Assembly: GCA_964016885.1 (NCBI GenBank)
Contig: OZ024743.1
Coordinates: forward strand, 172,280,154 to 172,344,153
From: Eledone cirrhosa
Lineage: Eukaryota; Mollusca; Cephalopoda; Octopoda; Eledonidae
Reading direction: 5' to 3'
Length of the DNA stretch: 64,000 bases
This document shows, piece after piece, positions 11,596 to 22,389 of this stretch. Numbering within the stretch: the first letter of the stretch is position 1; each line of letters opens with the position of its first letter. The notes under the pieces were generated by a model. The model searched no databases. It had not been told where the DNA came from and saw nothing but the letters and a program-made list of their open reading frames with translations. The translations under genes were made by a program, and so were the position numbers.

Positions 11596-12740
11596 TATTT
11601 CACATAATATGGCTATGAAAAAACCTAGAATATATACAAAAGAAGAAAGTTAATAATAATACGATTAAAGGAAACAGTAGATTAAATAATGACAGGCACC
11701 CTTCTACAACTCCTCCTAGCACTAATGGCCATTTTCTCTATAACAAAAAACATCTTAATGATGAGAAAAATATTTTGAATAAAAAGCATAATAATAACAT
11801 TAAACCTAGAATTCATAATACTAAACATAAAACTGAAGGTAATAATCAAAATAGTTTTAATCCTACTCACTTTAAGGATACACTTATCAGTAACAAAAAT
11901 AAAAATAATAGAAGAAGGCTTAATTCATATTTTAATCCACCTTTCAACTTAAACCTAGAGTAATTTTCTCTATTATTGAAAAGGATTTCCCACTTAATCA
12001 CAAATACTATTATTTAATTAATAAAAACACCATTAAAATCTCTTATTCAACCATGCCTAACATTGCTAATCCCATAGCGCGTAGTAATAATAGGAAAATT
12101 AATAAATATTTTACTACTTGTAACTTAAATAACAATTCACAACCAATATTGTACCTAATAATACTAGTAACCACTCTCCTAATACATTCATATCTACGAC
12201 TTATAGGAATATTAATAGCAATTGCAACACTCATATATCTAATTATAATAGCTCTTCACATCTTTATCCACATAACCATAACTGTAATTGTAGACTTAAT
12301 AATGTATGCCCTCTTAATAGAAATTGTCTCGTTAATAATATTGTTTATTCCTGTACTGTCACCACTTCCATCAGCTCCAAAACCTCTATTGGTTCTACTT
12401 CGAATAATTTTAAGACCATTTATAATTCCCATATTCATACTTTCAAAAACTCTAAGCTTAAGCATGCGACTTCATTATCAAGTTTTATATCATTTTTGAA
12501 TAATAATAGTAATACACCTTACACCCTGACCTGGAAGGCGATTGCTAAACCTTCTTCTTATAAACCTCCAAATAGAATCATTATTTACTCCAAATTAATT
12601 TTATTAAATAGGAAATCTGAAATTCTTTCTACTTGTCCTCATATTAATCTCTGTTCTTTTCACTATTTTAGACCTAGTAACTGATTTATATCAATGTAGA
12701 TGTATACCTTATTTTTTAGTACCATTATTATCAATGTACA

Positions 12741-12925
12741 GTGGATTGGCAGTATCAGTAGAGGATTGGACGCTATGCTTTGACGCACAGAGTTAAGGCC
12801 CTTGCCATTCTGAGTTCGAATCCCGCCGAGATTAACTTTGCGTTTCATCCCTACGAGGTCGATAAAATAAAGTACCAGTAATGCACTGGGTGTGTGCTGG
12901 CCTTGTGCCAAAAAGTAGAAACAAT
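12741..12925 (+). mobile_element. tRNA-derived cephalopod SINE (left arm)
   Basis: GTGGATTGGCAG to AAGTAGAAACA, flanked by ATTATTATCAATGTA (about 12724 and 12926). The same insertion, inverted, is present at 14424-14607. Confidence 0.92.
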
Positions 12926-13039
12926 TATTATCAATGTATAATAATGATTTAATTGTATTTTAAGCCTAAAAGTTTATGTTTAACTATTATATAGTGTCTA
13001 CCATTGAAATAAAAAAACTGCAATAGAAATAAAAAAAGT

Positions 13040-13841
13040 TGTTCTGTAAAATAAATTTTAATCCCTCGGTGATGAAGCTTTTTTCTATTCTGTCAGGTAT
13101 CTCATTAGGATATTTCTCTAGCCAGAATCATATTGCTTCTAGTCTGTATTGGTGTGGGATCGTTGTGTAAAGATTCACTACATCGAAAGACACAATAATA
13201 GTGTCGTTGTTGACATGTTTGAGGAGGTGGTTTAAGAGGTCCAGATCGTCTCTTACAAGGCTTGGTATGTGTTTGAGAATTGGTTTTAGTAGTATGTCTA
13301 TAAAGTTGCTTAGTCTGTGTGTTTCACATTGTGGGCCCGCTACAATTGGTCTTAATTTAAGGTCTGGGGGGCATTGTGTGTTCACGCAGGTTGAGGTGGA
13401 TTGTTTACAGGCATCGTTAATTATTTTACACTTGTGGAACTTCGGAAGTCCGTAAAGGTTGCTGGTTTTGTATTCAAAATATTTCAAATAATCGCGTTCC
13501 TTTTTAGTTATGTCTTCCTGGTATCGACAAATGAATGTGTTTAATCTGGTAATGGTTTTTGATTGCTGGTAGTTTTTTACTCCTTCATAGTAGTTAGTAT
13601 TTTGTAAGAGAGAGAATATAGAATTTTTATATTGTTCAGCATCCATAATAACGACAGTACTTCCCTTGTCCGCTTCCTTAATTATAATGTCCGTATTGTT
13701 TTTTAGTTCATGGATAATCTCCCACCATACCCTTCGACTCGTATTGAGTTTGGGTTTAGGTTTAGCAGCTACAACCCAACAAATGGTAGAAACAGAGTTC
13801 TGTACAAATTTTGTGACCACATAGCAACTTTCCCATACCAT
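13040..13841 (-). pseudogene. Canonical Penelope-type RT, N-terminal half (inverted)
   Basis: A minus-strand frame with KPKPKLNTSRR, IIIKEADKGSTVVIMD, SNLYGLPKFHK, LRPIVAGPQCETHRLSNFI, and VSFDVVNLYTTIPHQ, which is RT motif A (FDxxxLYTxIP) of Penelope/Poseidon-type elements. It continues a little past 13128 in decayed form. It stops just before motif B, which is found on the plus strand at 14700. The two halves therefore look like one RT split by an inversion. Confidence 0.85.
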
Positions 13842-13915
13842 GAACTACCTAAACCCAAACCCAACACGCGTAGAAGGGAATGGGAGATTATCCAAAAAAC
13901 AATACGGACATATAT
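13725..13915. repeat. Local inverted duplication of PLE N-terminus
   Basis: GGATAATCTCCCA..CCCTTC..TTTGGGTTTAGG (from 13728) returns inverted as CCTAAACCCAAACCC..GGGAGATTATCC (13847-13892), followed by the ACAATACGGACAT match. On the plus strand this gives a second copy of the KPKPNTRRREWEII segment. Confidence 0.75.
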
Positions 13916-14423
13916 TAGAGATATATTTAGTAAGGAAAAATAGAACAATTTAGTATGTAAAGATTATGGGGATCGAATTAAAAGGTTTTTCAGGGCTAAT
14001 GATTGCAAAACTAAAGAACTTTAAAAGAATAATAAATTTACAAATTACAGGGAAATTAATCATTTATGTATACTAAAAATAGCTATGCATTAATAAAAAA
14101 AATTAAAAAAATTATGTGTACTTAAAATGTTAAACAATATTAAAGGATAAATAATTATATAAGTTAATTATACTAGTATTGAATAGTTAATATTAAATAA
14201 AAATAGAGGGTGAGGCAATGGTTGTTATATATATTATTAGCATAAATAAATAACTAAGGCTTGTGAGAAAAGGTGTGGAAACAATGTATTATTAAGTTGC
14301 TTAAATGTGATGAGGTGGTTATAATAAATTGTAGTGGCAATAGAATGGTAGACACTATATAATAGTTAAACATAAACTTTTAGGCTTAAAATACAATTAA
14401 ATAATTATTATACATTGATAATA

Positions 14424-14607
14424 ATTGTTTCTACTTTTTGGCACAAGGCCAGCACATACCCAGTGCATTACTGGTACTTTATTTTATCGACCCCGTAAGG
14501 ATGAAACGCAAAGTTAATCTCGGCGGGATTCGAACTCAGAATAGCAAGGGCCGTCACTCTGTGCGTCAAAGCATAGCGTCCAATCCTCTACTGATACTGC
14601 CAATCCA
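14424..14607 (-). mobile_element. tRNA-derived cephalopod SINE (right arm)
   Basis: Minus-strand full-length copy, flanked by TACATTGATAATAAT on both sides (about 14411 and 14608). It is the counterpart of the SINE at 12741-12925, so both belong to the duplicated arm. Confidence 0.92.
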
Positions 14608-14699
14608 CTGTACATTGATAATAATGGTACTAAAAAAAGGTATAAATCTACATTGATATAAATCAGTTACTAGGTCTAAAATAGTGAAAAGAGCAGAGA

Positions 14700-15300
14700 T
14701 TAATATGGGTACAAAAGCCGCTCCAACTTATACCAACTTAGTCATGGCATACTTGGAAGTCCAGATATATGAACAGTTCAAATCAAAATACGGATTGACT
14801 TTCCACAAATATATATTAGAGAATTGGAAACGCTACTTGGATGATTGTCTCATTCTTTGGTCTCACACACTCGACCAACTAAATGATTTCAAAAATGTTA
14901 TTAACGGCATCAATAACCACATCTAATTCACAATGGAATACAGCCAAGATCAACTCCCATTTCTGGACATCTTAATCTTTAAAAAAGACACAAATATTGA
15001 AACTGACATACACTACAAACCAACAGATTCCAAACAATACCTGCTATTCACCTCCAACCATCCAAAGAACACGAAGACGAACATCCCTTTTAACCTAGCA
15101 AGAAGAATTTGCACAATTGTCTCCAATTATGAAACGCGAAATAAAAGACTTCAAGAATTAAAGGAAATTCTACCCGAAAGACAGTACCTACCATTACTAA
15201 TAAATAATGGAATAGAAAGGGCTAAAGCAATAGGCATTGATGAATTACGAAAACAAACAAATTCAAGGTACGTCCAATATTCTATCATATATCTCAACAC
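14700..15300 (+). pseudogene. Canonical Penelope-type RT, C-terminal half
   Basis: Begins NMGTKAAPTYTNLVMAYLE (motif B region), then KRYLDDCLILW (motif C, YLDD) and QLPFLDILI (motif E-like). One in-frame stop (TAA at 14924-14926) and a frame change near 15265 break it. The N-terminal half up to motif A lies inverted at 13040-13841. Confidence 0.88.
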
Positions 15301-15887
15301 ACAACCCAAGAAATACGGAAGCTTACAACGCTATTCACAAGAACATCCCACTATTGAAGCAAGACCCAAGAATGAAAAAAGCCCTTGAAACACACAAAAT
15401 AATCAAAAGCAAAAGACAACCGAAATCACTAAAAACATTACTCACCAATGCCAAATTACCTACCACAAATCCACAACCAACTGTCAAAAAATGTGGTCGC
15501 TCTAATTGTGGAACCTGCACTCACCTCATTGAAGGCAACACGTATACATTTCAATCAGGACAACATTTTGCTCTAAAAAATCACTTCACTTGCTCATCAA
15601 AAAATCTACTTTATGCCATTAAATGTAAAGGATTCAATGGAGATTATATAGGACAAACTAAACTCATACTCAGAAACAGAATGACAGTTCATCGCCAACA
15701 ATTACGAGATCTAACCACGAGACAGATATCACTAAGTGCCCATCTAGACATATGCGCAAGTAATAAGACACCCAAATTCGAAGTCTTCCCATTTTATCTT
15801 TGCGCTGACAATATAACAGAACAAATACGAATAAATAAGGAAAATATGTTTATTCAAAAATATAGACCTGCATTAAATATAGTTTAA
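15237..15887 (+). CDS. Canonical Penelope GIY-YIG endonuclease domain
   Basis: 216 residues. Basic linker 47-65, Cys trio CGRSNCGTC (86-94), LLYAIKC (124-130), YIGQT (137-141) with catalytic-type Arg 146 or 148 and HRQQL (152-156), SAHLD (167-171), Glu 202 and the KYRPALNIV ending. These are the expected GIY-YIG elements of Penelope-like proteins, which cut target DNA during integration. The frame overlaps the end of the RT frame, so the original ORF1 fusion has a frameshift. The domain itself has no stop. The Met used is only the first in frame. Confidence 0.88.
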   Translation: MMNYENKQIQGTSNILSYISTHNPRNTEAYNAIHKNIPLLKQDPRMKKALETHKIIKSKRQPKSLKTLLTNAKLPTTNPQPTVKKCGRSNCGTCTHLIEGNTYTFQSGQHFALKNHFTCSSKNLLYAIKCKGFNGDYIGQTKLILRNRMTVHRQQLRDLTTRQISLSAHLDICASNKTPKFEVFPFYLCADNITEQIRINKENMFIQKYRPALNIV

Positions 15888-15889
15888 TA

Positions 15890-16155
15890 TACATTATGTC
15901 AACACCATAGCATGCTAACCATCCAAACAGACACATACATACACACACATAACACCTTCTACTTTAGAAAATAAAAACCAGAACTAAATAAACCTTAAGA
16001 TACGTTAATACTCTAATACATGCTAACCACACACCCCCACACAGACATAACTGCCGCCCCCTCCCCCTCTGAATTCTGACACCCAAGCACCAGCCATATT
16101 CACTGAACCAGAACAATTCTCCCCATCCCTTTTTCTTGACCATTATCTTTTGTTT
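15890..16155 (+). other. Downstream sequence of canonical PLE, no gene
   Basis: C- and A-rich sequence after the PLE stop, with CACACA runs and CCCCCTCCCCC. It is probably 3' untranslated sequence. The next 600 bases after the SINE (16350-16940) are also non-coding, with a C tract at 16599-16616. Confidence 0.5.
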
Positions 16156-16159
16156 GGCA

Positions 16160-16343
16160 GGTGGATTGGCAGTATCGGTAGAGGGTCGGACGCCATGCTT
16201 TGACGTATAGAGTTACGGCCCTTGCCATTCTGAGTTCAAATCCTGCCGAGGTTAACTTTTCCTTTCATCCTTACGGGGTCGATAAAATAAAGTACCAGTA
16301 ATATACTGGGTGATTGCTGGCCTTGTGCCAAAAGTAGAAACAA
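16160..16343 (+). mobile_element. tRNA-derived cephalopod SINE
   Basis: GGTGGATTGGCAG to AAAAGTAGAAACAA. Flanked by a 17-bp TSD, TTATCTTTTGTTTGGCA (16143 and 16345). Confidence 0.93.
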
Positions 16344-17077
16344 TTATCTTTTGTTTGGCACAAAATTCTCTAAATGGCTATAAAAAATTTTCTAAAATAC
16401 GGGCGCGAAATTTAATGTGCTTGTTCACGTGACAGTCATAATTTCATTTATAACCAATGAAATTACATTTATAAAAAAAAAAAGCCTTCGCGAGCCATTT
16501 TTTTAAAGTAAAATGAAATTTAAACACAAACTGTGCTTATTCACGTGATTGCATCAACCAACCAAACTTCACTGATATATGAAAAAACAATCTGAGCCCC
16601 CCCCCCCCCCCCCCCCACATCCTCTACCCTTTGTTTGAAGAAAAATATAATAAGAACTTTGTAACGCGAAATTTATTATACTTATTCACCAACCAACCAA
16701 ATTACTTCTCTAAAAACCTGGCATTTCGAGCCACTTTTTTCCATATAAAACAGAAGTAACATTCAAAGACCAACCAGATATGAGAAAAACCACAAACCCT
16801 CCATCTCAATTCTACTTTTGAAAAGCAGAAGAACTGCGAAACCGGTAAAGGAACCAAATAAATATATATTTAAAAAAAAAGACTCCAGTTGCATTTTCGA
16901 TTTCATCTTTTTTCCTTTTATATATATATATATAAGTTGTTAAACAATATTCGATGATTATGTCAAAGAATGAGTTTTACAGTAGATTGGAAGCACTCAA
17001 CGGGAAAAATAATTTTCAGGAGTTATTAATATTAAAATATAAGTATTAATAAAATAGATGTTCTTTTGATCAATTAC

Positions 17078-17130
17078 ATTTTATTATACATATTTCGGAT
17101 GTACAACAGTACGTCCTCATCAGACAAAAT
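17078..17130 (-). ncRNA. Hammerhead ribozyme, family A
   Basis: Minus-strand reading: helix I ATTTTGT with ATAAAAT (7 pairs, one G-U), core CTGATGA (17117-17123), stem II GGACGTAC-TGTT-GTACATCC (8 positions, one C-A mismatch), GAAA (17093-17096), helix III ATA-TG-TAT, then A at the cleavage position. All invariant positions fit a minimal type I hammerhead. The same 53-nt motif is present at 56136-56188. Confidence 0.88.
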
Positions 17131-18030
17131 ATAATGATACATAACATACACTGAGATGTTATATGGTTAAGATTTACTCAAGGTAGTGATTAACCTAAGA
17201 GAAGATTTTATTTATATGCCGACTATGAGAGAATGCGAAAACGTAATAAATTCATTAGAGAATGTGTGAGTAAGAAAAAACGTTTTAAAGTGTATGCTAC
17301 TACGATATATCTAGGAAAGCGTCTCATGAATCATAACAGCCAGTGATAGCCACTGAAAAAGGATTTATAAAGAGGGAAAAATAAAGTGTAGGGGGGGGGG
17401 AATATGTAGAAGGAGGTTTTTTCGAAAGTTAAACGGTTAAATTTGAAAGTATTTTATTCATAATATTATAGTGAAAACTCCAGATTTAAGGATTATTTGC
17501 TGGTTATTTATATATTATTTGTATAAATTCGATAAGTGTGTTATCATTTCTAAACTTCTGAATTTTAAGAGTAACATTTAAAGGATTTAGCGGGCACATA
17601 AAGGATGAAATAATATACTGTTGATTATTTACCTAAATTCAAACTTTAACAAATATACCAACATATTAGGTATGTAAAGCTTTTGAGGTACTTATTTAAA
17701 TAACTATTATGTATATAGGTATATATTAATGATCCAGTATGTTTGAGGTAAATAATAACGACGAATATAAAAATAAAATAAGATAATATATTGAAGGATG
17801 TTAAGGATAAATATATACCTATGTATAACTGGGTGTAAATGCACTAATTATTCTTCAACCAAGATATCAACATATTATTAGAGATATGGATATATATATA
17901 TATAGATATATATTAGGTATTATTTGTGTAGTATACTTTAGGTAAATGATAACAGTTACAATTTTATCAACGTATCACATTCAAAATACATATATATATA
18001 TAAGAAAAACAATGAGTGCATGGATGATAC

Positions 18031-18476
18031 AGAGTTCAAAATAATGTCTATAATAATTTTTAGTTTGGATATAATTTTTATATTTGAATCATATATGTAG
18101 AAATGTGGTAGGTATATTTAAAAATATTTAAAAATATATAAAATATAATATATAACTACATATATACTGTATGGATAATTTAGAGTTCAAAATAATGTCT
18201 ATAATAATTTTTTATTTGGATATTTTCTCTATATTTGAATCATATATATATAAATGTGGTAGGTATATTTAAAAATATTTAAAATATACAAAATATAATA
18301 TATAACTACATACATATTATAATTATAATTATATTATAAGTAAATAAGAGATATTATATTATAAGTAAATATATATAGAAATGTGGTAGGTATATTTAAA
18401 AATATTTAAAATATACTACATATAATATATAACTACATACATATTATAATTATAATTATATTATAAATAAATAAAT
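18031..18476. repeat. Roughly 151-bp tandem repeat, about 2.7 units
   Basis: Units start with AGAGTTCAAAATAATGTCTA at 18031 and 18182. A partial third unit has AAATGTGGTAGGTATATTT at about 18378. It lies inside the PLE non-coding region. Confidence 0.8.
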
Positions 18477-18959
18477 AAGAAATCGAAAGCGCAGCGAAAA
18501 AAAAACGAAAAAACCACATTTATATATGTTTGAATTCGTCTCAAATTTTAGATTTCATAGTGTAGTAAATATATTTACAAGAAATATATTATATATTATA
18601 CTATAAATAATAGATCAAAAACTCGCTAAAAATTTAGAGTTATAGATAAGTTTCATAAAAATTTATGGATTGGGTATTAAACTAAAATTTAAAAGAGATC
18701 ACAAATGTATTAAAAATTCGCAGTTAAATAAATTCCATAAATATGTAAGGATTAGGTATTATACTAAATTATAAGCATATATAGAAAGGTAGAAATAAGG
18801 AGATAAAGAAATGACGGTATTGATCAAAGTTAACAAATAATGTTGTGTGTATCAAAATTTAGGCTTGCTATTTGAAATATTGTCATTCATTCTAGCGTTG
18901 TGTCTTCTAAAGATAGTTATAAAATAAAGCAATATTAGAGGCCGTTAATGTTTTTTCTG

Positions 18960-19262
18960 TTGATTATATATTCCTGGTAAACGAGTTGTTATTGGTTTGG
19001 TGCAATTGTTTATTTCTTTCTCATTTTATGTGAGGCTAAAAAAGTGGACGTAGCTTTATGGAGGCAACTAGAGAACAATTCACTTTTTTGTTAATTATTA
19101 ATAATCAACAGGGTCTCCATTGTACAGAGCGGGCAGTTATTTGATATACTAGAGTTGCGTAAATTCCACAGTTCCGAAGTTTTGTCCAAAGAATGGAGTA
19201 TTCTAAATTCTTCTCTTTTAAAGCTGTGATAAAGACGTAGATGATTTCGAGAATGAACATTT
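18960..19262 (-). pseudogene. PLE GIY-YIG C-terminal remnant
   Basis: The reverse complement matches the family A sequence at 54455-54760: CATAAATG.TCATTCTCGAA, ACGTCTTTATCAC, CAGTTC/CGGAACTGTGGA, CACTCTGTACAATGGAGACCCTG and TTCTCTA near the end. Frames are broken. It runs directly into the hammerhead at 19277 after GCGAAACGAG. Confidence 0.7.
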
Positions 19263-19276
19263 ATGGTTCGCGAAAC

Positions 19277-19329
19277 GAGTTTTCTGATGAGGACGTACTG
19301 TTGTACATCCGAAATATGTATAATAAAAT
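19277..19329 (+). ncRNA. Hammerhead core with displaced helix I, family A
   Basis: CTGATGA (19284-19290), stem II GGACGTAC/GTACATCC, GAAA (19311-19314), ATATGTAT and the 3' helix I strand ATAAAAT are all present. The 5' strand is GAGTTTT from coding sequence instead of ATTTTGT, so helix I is broken at the rearrangement junction. Predicted inactive or weak. Confidence 0.7.
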
Positions 19330-19367
19330 GAAATTGATCAAAAGAACATCTATTTTATTAATACTTA

Positions 19368-19368
<1 letters not shown>

Positions 19369-19435
<67 letters not shown>
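19369..19435. repeat. (TA)n microsatellite at PLE end
   Basis: 67 bp of TA directly after the family A terminus. Confidence 0.95.
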
Positions 19436-19439
<4 letters not shown>

Positions 19440-19500
19440 TAACAGATTAAAGTTTAAGCAAAGAATCGCTGCTTTCAACCTTAACGGGATCTTCTGAAAC
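19436..19500 (+). repeat. Dispersed repeat, copy at 58206-58270
   Basis: AATAACAGATTAAAGTTTAA followed by GCAAAGAATCGCTGCTTTCA and TTAACGGGATCTT recurs nearly identically at 58206-58270, in both cases immediately after a (TA)n array. It is probably the end of a transposable element. Confidence 0.75.
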
Positions 19501-19579
19501 TAAAAAAGTCAATCTGTGAACGCAGAAGTAAATATTTCAAAAAACCTTGCAACCGAAGGAAGACAGAAAGACGATACTT

Positions 19580-19862
19580 TGGTTCGTGGAAACGTTCCCT
19601 GGCAAAGAACGGAAAAAAACGAAGATAATACGTCATTATTTGGTGCAGTGAAAACAATTACACGCGAGGACAAAACCACGCTTATGGTATAAATGAAGTC
19701 GTAGACTAATATTCTATTAGGTGGTTCATGGAGACGTTCTCTTGCAATGAACGGAAAAAACGAAGATAATACGTCATTATGTGGAGCAATGAGAACAATT
19801 ACACGCAAAGACAAAACCACGTAAATGGTATAACTGAAGTCGTAGACTAAAATTCTATTTAA
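19580..19862. repeat. Roughly 145-bp tandem duplication
   Basis: GAACGGAAAAAAACGAAGATAA (19598) to TGAAGTCGTAGACTAATATTCTATT recurs as GAACGGAAAAAACGAAGATAA (about 19749) to TGAAGTCGTAGACTAAAATTCTATT (19833 on), with about 90% identity. No coding signal. 19863-20140 holds nothing recognisable. Confidence 0.8.
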
Positions 19863-20149
19863 GAAACCGAATGATTCTCGGCTTCAGAGTTAAGAATAAA
19901 GTAAATAAAATACAGAGGTAATTGAAATTAAATATATACAGACACACATCCATATACGTGCATACACAAGCTTACGGGAAGACACTCCACATGGGTATGC
20001 AAATACGAGCACGTACTAAAAAAAATTTTTTTTTAAAACACACACGCACGTACAGAACCCACGCAACGCCTCTACCGCACACATACGAACGTATATACCA
20101 AATACACATAAAAATAAATAAATGGTCGTTGTCTAGTTCCATGTTTAGT

Positions 20150-21730
20150 TCTATATTTGTTATTCCTATGGGGGCGGGTAGTGCAGTTGTCGTTACGTTT
20201 GTTGTTGCTGCCTCTATCTGGTATTTTGAGCCCCTCCTTGTGGCCTGCCTTATGTAAAGCTACGTTATAGTAGTTTGCGTGTTAGAAGATAGGCGGTATA
20301 CTCTGAGGGATATACTATGTGCTATCGAGTTAATTATGAAGCGAGGGTTGTTCGAGTTATAACTAATGTAGGCTAGATTCTCGTTATTTTTATAGAAGGG
20401 CTCTATTAGTCTTGTGTTTAAGTTGAGTGTTATATCTAAGAAATTTGTTTTTTAGAGTTAAGTTCGAAAGTGATACCTAGGCCTAGTCTATTGAAAAAGA
20501 CTGATGTTTTTCCGTAATCTTTCCATGCTTTGAGTATTTAAGTTTTTAGCTAAAAGGAGCACGTCGTCTCTATAAATTCCTCCTTGGAGGTTACTAAATT
20601 CCTTATGTAAGTTATGCGCTATATATATTCCAACTATGTCTGTTACTTGTGCTGAGTCGCTAGATACCATTGTAATATCGAAGCTATTCTGTCTGTTTTT
20701 TCGTTCTCAGTAAACATTTTCGAATCTGATGATAGTTCTCCTAGCAGCTAGTATTATTCTAATTTCATCAGAGGTTAGGTCCGAGTTTTTCTGGGCCAAG
20801 TTGAGCGCTTTATCTAGGGTGACTGGAGAGATGGTGAAGTAGTAGTCGTTGATATCGAAATGTACGAAGTTGGATGCTTCCCTACTGTCTATTTTGCTAA
20901 ATCAATCTATTGCTTCATTAGTGTTACCCCATAGCTTAATTACTAGTGTGTCCTTGATTTGTGCTATTACTCTATCTAGTATATACTTGCTAATTCTACC
21001 TATATCTACTTCGATGGGCATATTAATCTAATTGTGGGGTCTGTCACGAAATTATTTTTATGATCTTTTAGGTTAAATGTGGAGTTACAAGGGGTTAGAG
21101 GCTCGGTTCTATCAGAATTTTCAGTTTTTATACTATGCTAAGTCCTTCCTTATTAATGTCAATGAGTGTAGATTCGATAGTTTTCCTGTAATGTTTGTGT
21201 AGTTAGCGGCGTATAAAGTTATTGTATCGCGGTGTATACGTTTAATGTTTTGTCCGCTTTTACTATAATCCCATTAGTGCTGCGTAGTTTTTTCAGCAGT
21301 GCATTGATGTCGTTTTGCATTTTTTTAATTTGGTTCCACTTATCATGTTCATGAGGCATCAATTTGGGGGTTACTCGGTGGATTTTTGCAGGATTTGAAT
21401 CCGTATTTTTCCTTAGTAAATTCCTCTGTGTTATTAGCGTGTTCTTTGTTGTAATGATAGGCTTTCCACCGGATTCGACGGATGAAGTCATTACTACGCT
21501 GTATCATGCCGAGTATAAGGTCCCTGTTTGTAGGTATAGGTATGCTTTTAAGGACATGCCTATGTGGTGCTTTTCCATGTTATGCCGTGCACTAAGGTTA
21601 TTGCTCAACCTAGTGGGAGCTGGGTATATGGGATAAGAAGTTATCGTTTTAGGTAATCCAGTTAGAGGTTGTGAGTACTCTGTACTATGGATAGTTTTAA
21701 CATACGGCGTTGTTTGACTCAACAAGAGGT
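20150..21730 (-). pseudogene. YRDD-lineage PLE reverse transcriptase, decayed
   Basis: Read on the minus strand: N-terminal frame MLSQTTPYVKTIHSTEYSQP (from 21725), KWNQIKKMQNDINALLKKL then NGIIVKADKTLNVY (21219-21491), a decayed palm domain, SSDSAQVTDIVGIYIA then GGIYRDDVLLL (20488-20670, YRDD at 20563-20574), and further C-terminal remnants towards 20150. Frameshifts and stops interrupt it. This is the fullest RT of the lineage in the window, because both the N-terminus and motif C are visible. Its 5' side abuts the inverted repeat at 21625-22375. Confidence 0.78.
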
Positions 21731-22375
21731 TTCCTTAGTTAGGTAGCGATTTTGCGAGAATACTCATGCAGGTTATTCTTGGAGTTAAAGTAGTGAAAGA
21801 GTGAAGAATAACATGGTCGGCTGTACTTGACACATCCACTTAATCACCACTGTAACTTCAACTACCACCACCACCACTACTATTATCAGCAATCGTATTC
21901 TGTACTTATTTTTTACTTATTTATTACATCTTTATCATCTTCATTCTAACTTCGCTATTATTATCTTTTAATATCTTTTATTATTGATGTTATTGTTTTG
22001 ATTCTCCAATGTATCTATAAATACCAATGTCATGTGTTAAACCCTCCAGAATTCCGATGATTTGATCAGAGACACAAACTGTATTTAAGGTCGAGTGACG
22101 CAACTCCGAGTGATTAGCGGCCTTTAGACTCACCTGATCAATGAAACAATTGTTAATAATGTAAATAAAACTCTTTTTGTACAGCCGACCATTTTATTCT
22201 TCACTCTTTCACTACTATTACTCCAAGAATAACCTGCATGAGAATTCTCGCAAACTCGCTACCTAACTAAGGAAACCTCTTGTTGAGACAAACAACGCCG
22301 TACGTTAAAACTATCCATAGTACATAGTACTCACAACCTCTAACTGGATTACCTAAAACGATAACTTGTTATCCC
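21625..22375. repeat. Inverted repeat of PLE 5' end (rep-T)
   Basis: Left arm (about 21625-21815): ATCGTTTTAGGTAATCCAGT, GAGGTTGTGAGTACTCTGTA, CAACAAGAGGTTTCCTTAG, GAATACTCATGCAGGTTATT. The right arm (about 22185-22375) is its reverse complement. The spacer (about 21826-22180) holds no gene. Further copies of the unit are at 58803-59036 and 63842-63957, each ending CTTTCACTA(TA)n. Confidence 0.85.
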
Positions 22376-22389
22376 ATATATATATATAT

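Larger units (their letters stand above)
10800..12715 (+). mobile_element. YRDD-lineage PLE copy (RT C-terminus plus endonuclease)
   Basis: Contains the last third of the RT (10814-11377), a SINE, an N-rich linker with FNPPFNLNLE (about 11934-11960), SYSTMPNI (about 12043-12066), and a degraded GIY-YIG domain with CNCRLNNVCPLNRNCL (about 12284-12333) ending at SN (12684). Frameshifts separate the blocks. The element continues into the left arm of the 12638/14707 inverted repeat. No hammerhead core was found in it. Confidence 0.75.
12638..14707. repeat. Long inverted repeat (arms about 12638-13010 and 14343-14707)
   Basis: The arms share the end of the YRDD PLE (ATTAATCTCTG.TCTTTTCACTATTTTAGACC), the ATTTATATCAATGTAGAT segment, a SINE at the same site, and AGGCTTAAAATACAATTAAA..TAGTGTCTACCATT. 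The roughly 1.3-kb loop holds the inverted N-terminal half of a canonical PLE RT. Recombination between the arms would flip the loop. Confidence 0.85.
16940..19345 (-). mobile_element. PLE family A copy, truncated
   Basis: Minus-oriented element. The terminal motif GGAAGCACTCAACGGG (about 16990) and a hammerhead (17078-17130) lie at the left. A long AT-rich non-coding region (17150-18950) follows, then a GIY-YIG remnant, then a second hammerhead in the opposite orientation (19277-19329). A second copy in plus orientation is at 53950-56330. No RT remains. Confidence 0.75.

Noticed and set aside
19922..20257. 111-codon open frame as a gene
   Set aside because: Starts in THTHT-like low complexity, and its second half overlaps the antisense of the decayed PLE RT.
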